Source: Plakobranchus ocellatus (taxonomy: Eukaryota; Mollusca; Gastropoda; Plakobranchidae). From it: DNA of 34,416 bases. How positions within the stretch are numbered: position 1 is the stretch's first letter; every line of letters starts with the position of its first letter. A model generated the notes under the pieces. The model searched no databases and was not told the origin of the DNA. It worked only from the letters and a program-made list of their open reading frames with translations. Position numbers and translations under genes: made by a program. The stretch lies in contig BLXT01000687.1 in NCBI GenBank assembly GCA_019648995.1, forward strand, positions 476,853 through 511,268, read 5' to 3'. Shown in pieces: positions 32,382 through 34,416 of this stretch.

Positions 32382-33618
32382 CTGCAAATAAAATCAACAC
32401 AACAGAATGGGGTGTTATAAGTTGGTCAGAGAAGAAGATAAAAAGGATGCAAAGTAATACTTATAAAATCTGCAAGCATGAAGCCAATATTTCTGTTTCC
32501 TTATAAATCCTCATCAACTACATCAATTTTATTTCTTGAAACAAAGTGAAGAGAAAAGTTTAGAAAGAAGGACAGATTGCCAAGCAATCTCTGAAAAAGA
32601 AAAAAAAAATTAAAAATTCAAAAACTAGATATTGTAAAGTTTTAGTCTCACTGGGTAACACTTTTTTGTTTTGGCAGACATCAAGAATATTAAAAAGCCT
32701 ATGAAACACAAACTGTAGAGGATTTCAAAGCATATAAGGCTGGAAAAAAATTAAGAGAAAAAAAAAAACCTTGTTCAGCAGATGAAGAACAATAAATTGT
32801 GTGACTTTCAATAAAATAATAATAATATTGCATCTCTAAGCTAGCTCTTGCAAGTAATGCAATTCTTCCTTTGATGTCAAAGCAACAGACAGTGAAAAAA
32901 TAATTTACAATGGCATGAGAGGGTACATTAGAGCCCAATTTGAATGTTCATTTTATACTTTACAAAAGATGTAAGAAGTTTTTTTTTTAAACCTCAGACA
33001 TCAGATCCCTTTGAAATTTATTATAATATATTTACTTGGCAATTCAAGTCAAAATTAGTTTTTTCTAAATTTAAAAAACAGACTTGCCAACCCTTGCAAT
33101 CAGTTTTGCTCATCACGACGGCCAGACAAGACCTATTTTACTTATTCTCAACCAAAAAAGCGTGGCTTATTTCAAAACTGACTTTCTTTCCTCATATGCA
33201 ATAAGTGTATACAAGCTAAATAAAAAAAAAATAGATAAATCATGATCTTTCGCTTATAATTATTTAACAGATAATCTAGGCTAGTCATAGATCAATAAAA
33301 TTTACATATATAATCTAGACTCTAGATTAGATTAAGATCTATGACAACGAGTCTGGACCTTTTCACACCTAGATCTAATTCAGTGCTCAAGATCTAAACC
33401 TAGTCAGATCAAGATTTACTTGTGAAAAGCTGATCATCATAAACACAGAACTTCAAAAAAAGAATAAAGATATATCTAGTCTAGATGTAGAGACTTTGGA
33501 TAAATCTTGATCTAGATTAAGAGGGCATTCCCATATGGCCTAAAAACATTTTAAAACTTTATTTTAAAAATTACATCTTAGATCTAAATTTAAGTCTGAA
33601 TTTAGATTATAGGCTAGA
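32382..33618. other. Upstream of the first visible Rfx exon: intron or 5' flank, no gene seen
   Basis: No initiator exon with a matching phase was recognised on the minus strand. About 33270-33618 is markedly rich in tctaga, agatct and ctagat words. The rest is ordinary AT-rich sequence. Confidence 0.6.
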
Positions 33619-34290
33619 TTAACTCACTGGCTACTTTACCCGCAATGTTTGCGGGAAAATTTTGTGGATGGCAAAATATCAATCTCGCAACCCCTGCAGG
33701 TTCCAATTTCTGAATTTTTTTTCCCATGTAAATATCGCAACAGTTGCGGTATAAGTTACAGTGCATGTTAGCTTAGCCATTTAGCTTTTGAGTGATATAG
33801 GCAAAGTTTGTTTTGGACCATTAGTACAAGCAGGAGAGCAATTTTACGACCCCTCTAGCAGCTACCAGTTTCCAACTGATTTCTAGATGGAGTCTCGTAG
33901 ATTTAGATTACGATGAAAGTTTAGATATTGATAGCATCGTGGGAAATGTATAAGATCCACACTAAGAGCCCTCAAAGCGTAAAAAGGGCAAATCTAGTCT
34001 CCCCAAAGGTAGAGGGAAAGAAAAAGTTAGGGGCAAATCGAGCATCATCATGGATAAGTCTAGATCTAAACCCCAGCCTCAAGTTGGAGCTAGATCTAAA
34101 AAACCAATCAAATGACATAGACTCAAATTTTTTTTTGTAATGTAATCTTTTACTATCTTGAAAAAACATGGTGCAAATTTCATAGGTATATCTTTACTAA
34201 CAAATGCACAGTGATTTTTTTTTAAAAACCCCTGAAATGTCTGGCACACAGGGAATTATTAGGAAAAAAGTCTGGTAGTCAGTGAGTTAA
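33619..34290 (+). mobile_element. TTAA-flanked piggyBac-like element, non-autonomous or decayed, 672 bp
   Basis: TTAA occurs at both ends (33619-33622 and 34287-34290), as in piggyBac insertions. Just inside, the left end reads ctcactggctac and the right end inverted reads ctcactgactac, 11 of 12 alike. The left end has a subterminal hairpin, cccgcaa-tgt-ttgcggg at 33639-33655; a second small palindrome, cgcaacagttgcg, is near 33737. Internally (33887 onward) there is a possible start MESRRFRLR. After a frame change, basic and acidic stretches such as YDESLDIDSIVGNV and SKRKKGKSS could be the N-terminal tail of a transposase. No DDE domain remains. The family assignment rests on the TTAA sites and end structure, not on protein homology. 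Confidence 0.6.
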
Positions 34291-34416
34291 ATCTAGAATC
34301 TCATCAGATATAAAATCTAATGTATCTCATAGACAAAAAGTATGAAAGTGCATCTGCAGGATAAAAGATCATCTAGACTCTAGAATAGATCTGGATGGAA
34401 GTTTCCCCCCCCCCCC
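34291..34416. other. Right edge, CTAG-rich, ending in a C homopolymer
   Basis: Short CTAG/AGATCT-rich stretch ending in a run of Cs. No feature. Confidence 0.5.

Noticed and set aside
1..34416. CRISPR array, phage or bacterial operon
   Set aside because: No regular spacer arrays or prokaryotic gene arrangement; spliced eukaryotic gene and animal-type transposons throughout.

Overview
The window is eukaryotic, very AT-rich (long poly-A/poly-T runs throughout) and dominated by a single split gene on the minus strand. Fifteen separate segments with good splice sites join in phase into an RFX-family winged-helix transcription factor of the RFX1/2/3 group. The gene covers 9610-32381 and is read from high to low coordinates. 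The 13 constitutive segments give 786 residues and a stop codon; the phase closes exactly. The first visible exon begins inside a codon, so the initiator exon lies beyond 34416 or was not recognisable. Introns of 0.3-4.7 kb, patches rich in CTAG/AGATCT and the transposon mix suggest an invertebrate. My best guess is a gastropod mollusc, but that is inference from composition only.

Layout. 32382-34416: 5' flank or first intron, with CTAG-rich sequence and a 672-bp element flanked by TTAA with imperfect terminal inverted repeats (piggyBac-like, decayed). 27012-32381: three exons for the glutamine/glycine/tyrosine-rich N-terminal region; the first intron holds a decayed Tc1/mariner-type transposase. 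20625-21400: two exons for the RFX DNA-binding domain, preceded by a 45-nt in-frame exon candidate at 25754. 10688-19989: exons for the B, C and D (dimerisation) regions, with a second in-frame exon candidate of 51 nt at 14727. 9610-10206: last exon, with an acidic run, a low-complexity A/G/T/V-rich tail and a C-terminal basic motif resembling the c-Myc nuclear localisation signal. 1-9609: 3' UTR grading into non-coding sequence with two related SINE-like copies, one with a tRNA-like head.

Introns also carry a LINE 3' end, a short hAT-type MITE, several local tandem duplications and one assembly gap of Ns. I found no second host gene, no rRNA or functional tRNA gene, and no CRISPR. RFX1/2/3-type proteins bind X-box motifs and in animals control ciliary genes. 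The most useful leads are the two phase-neutral cassette exons, one abutting the DNA-binding domain and one inside the dimerisation region, because they could generate protein variants with altered DNA binding or pairing.
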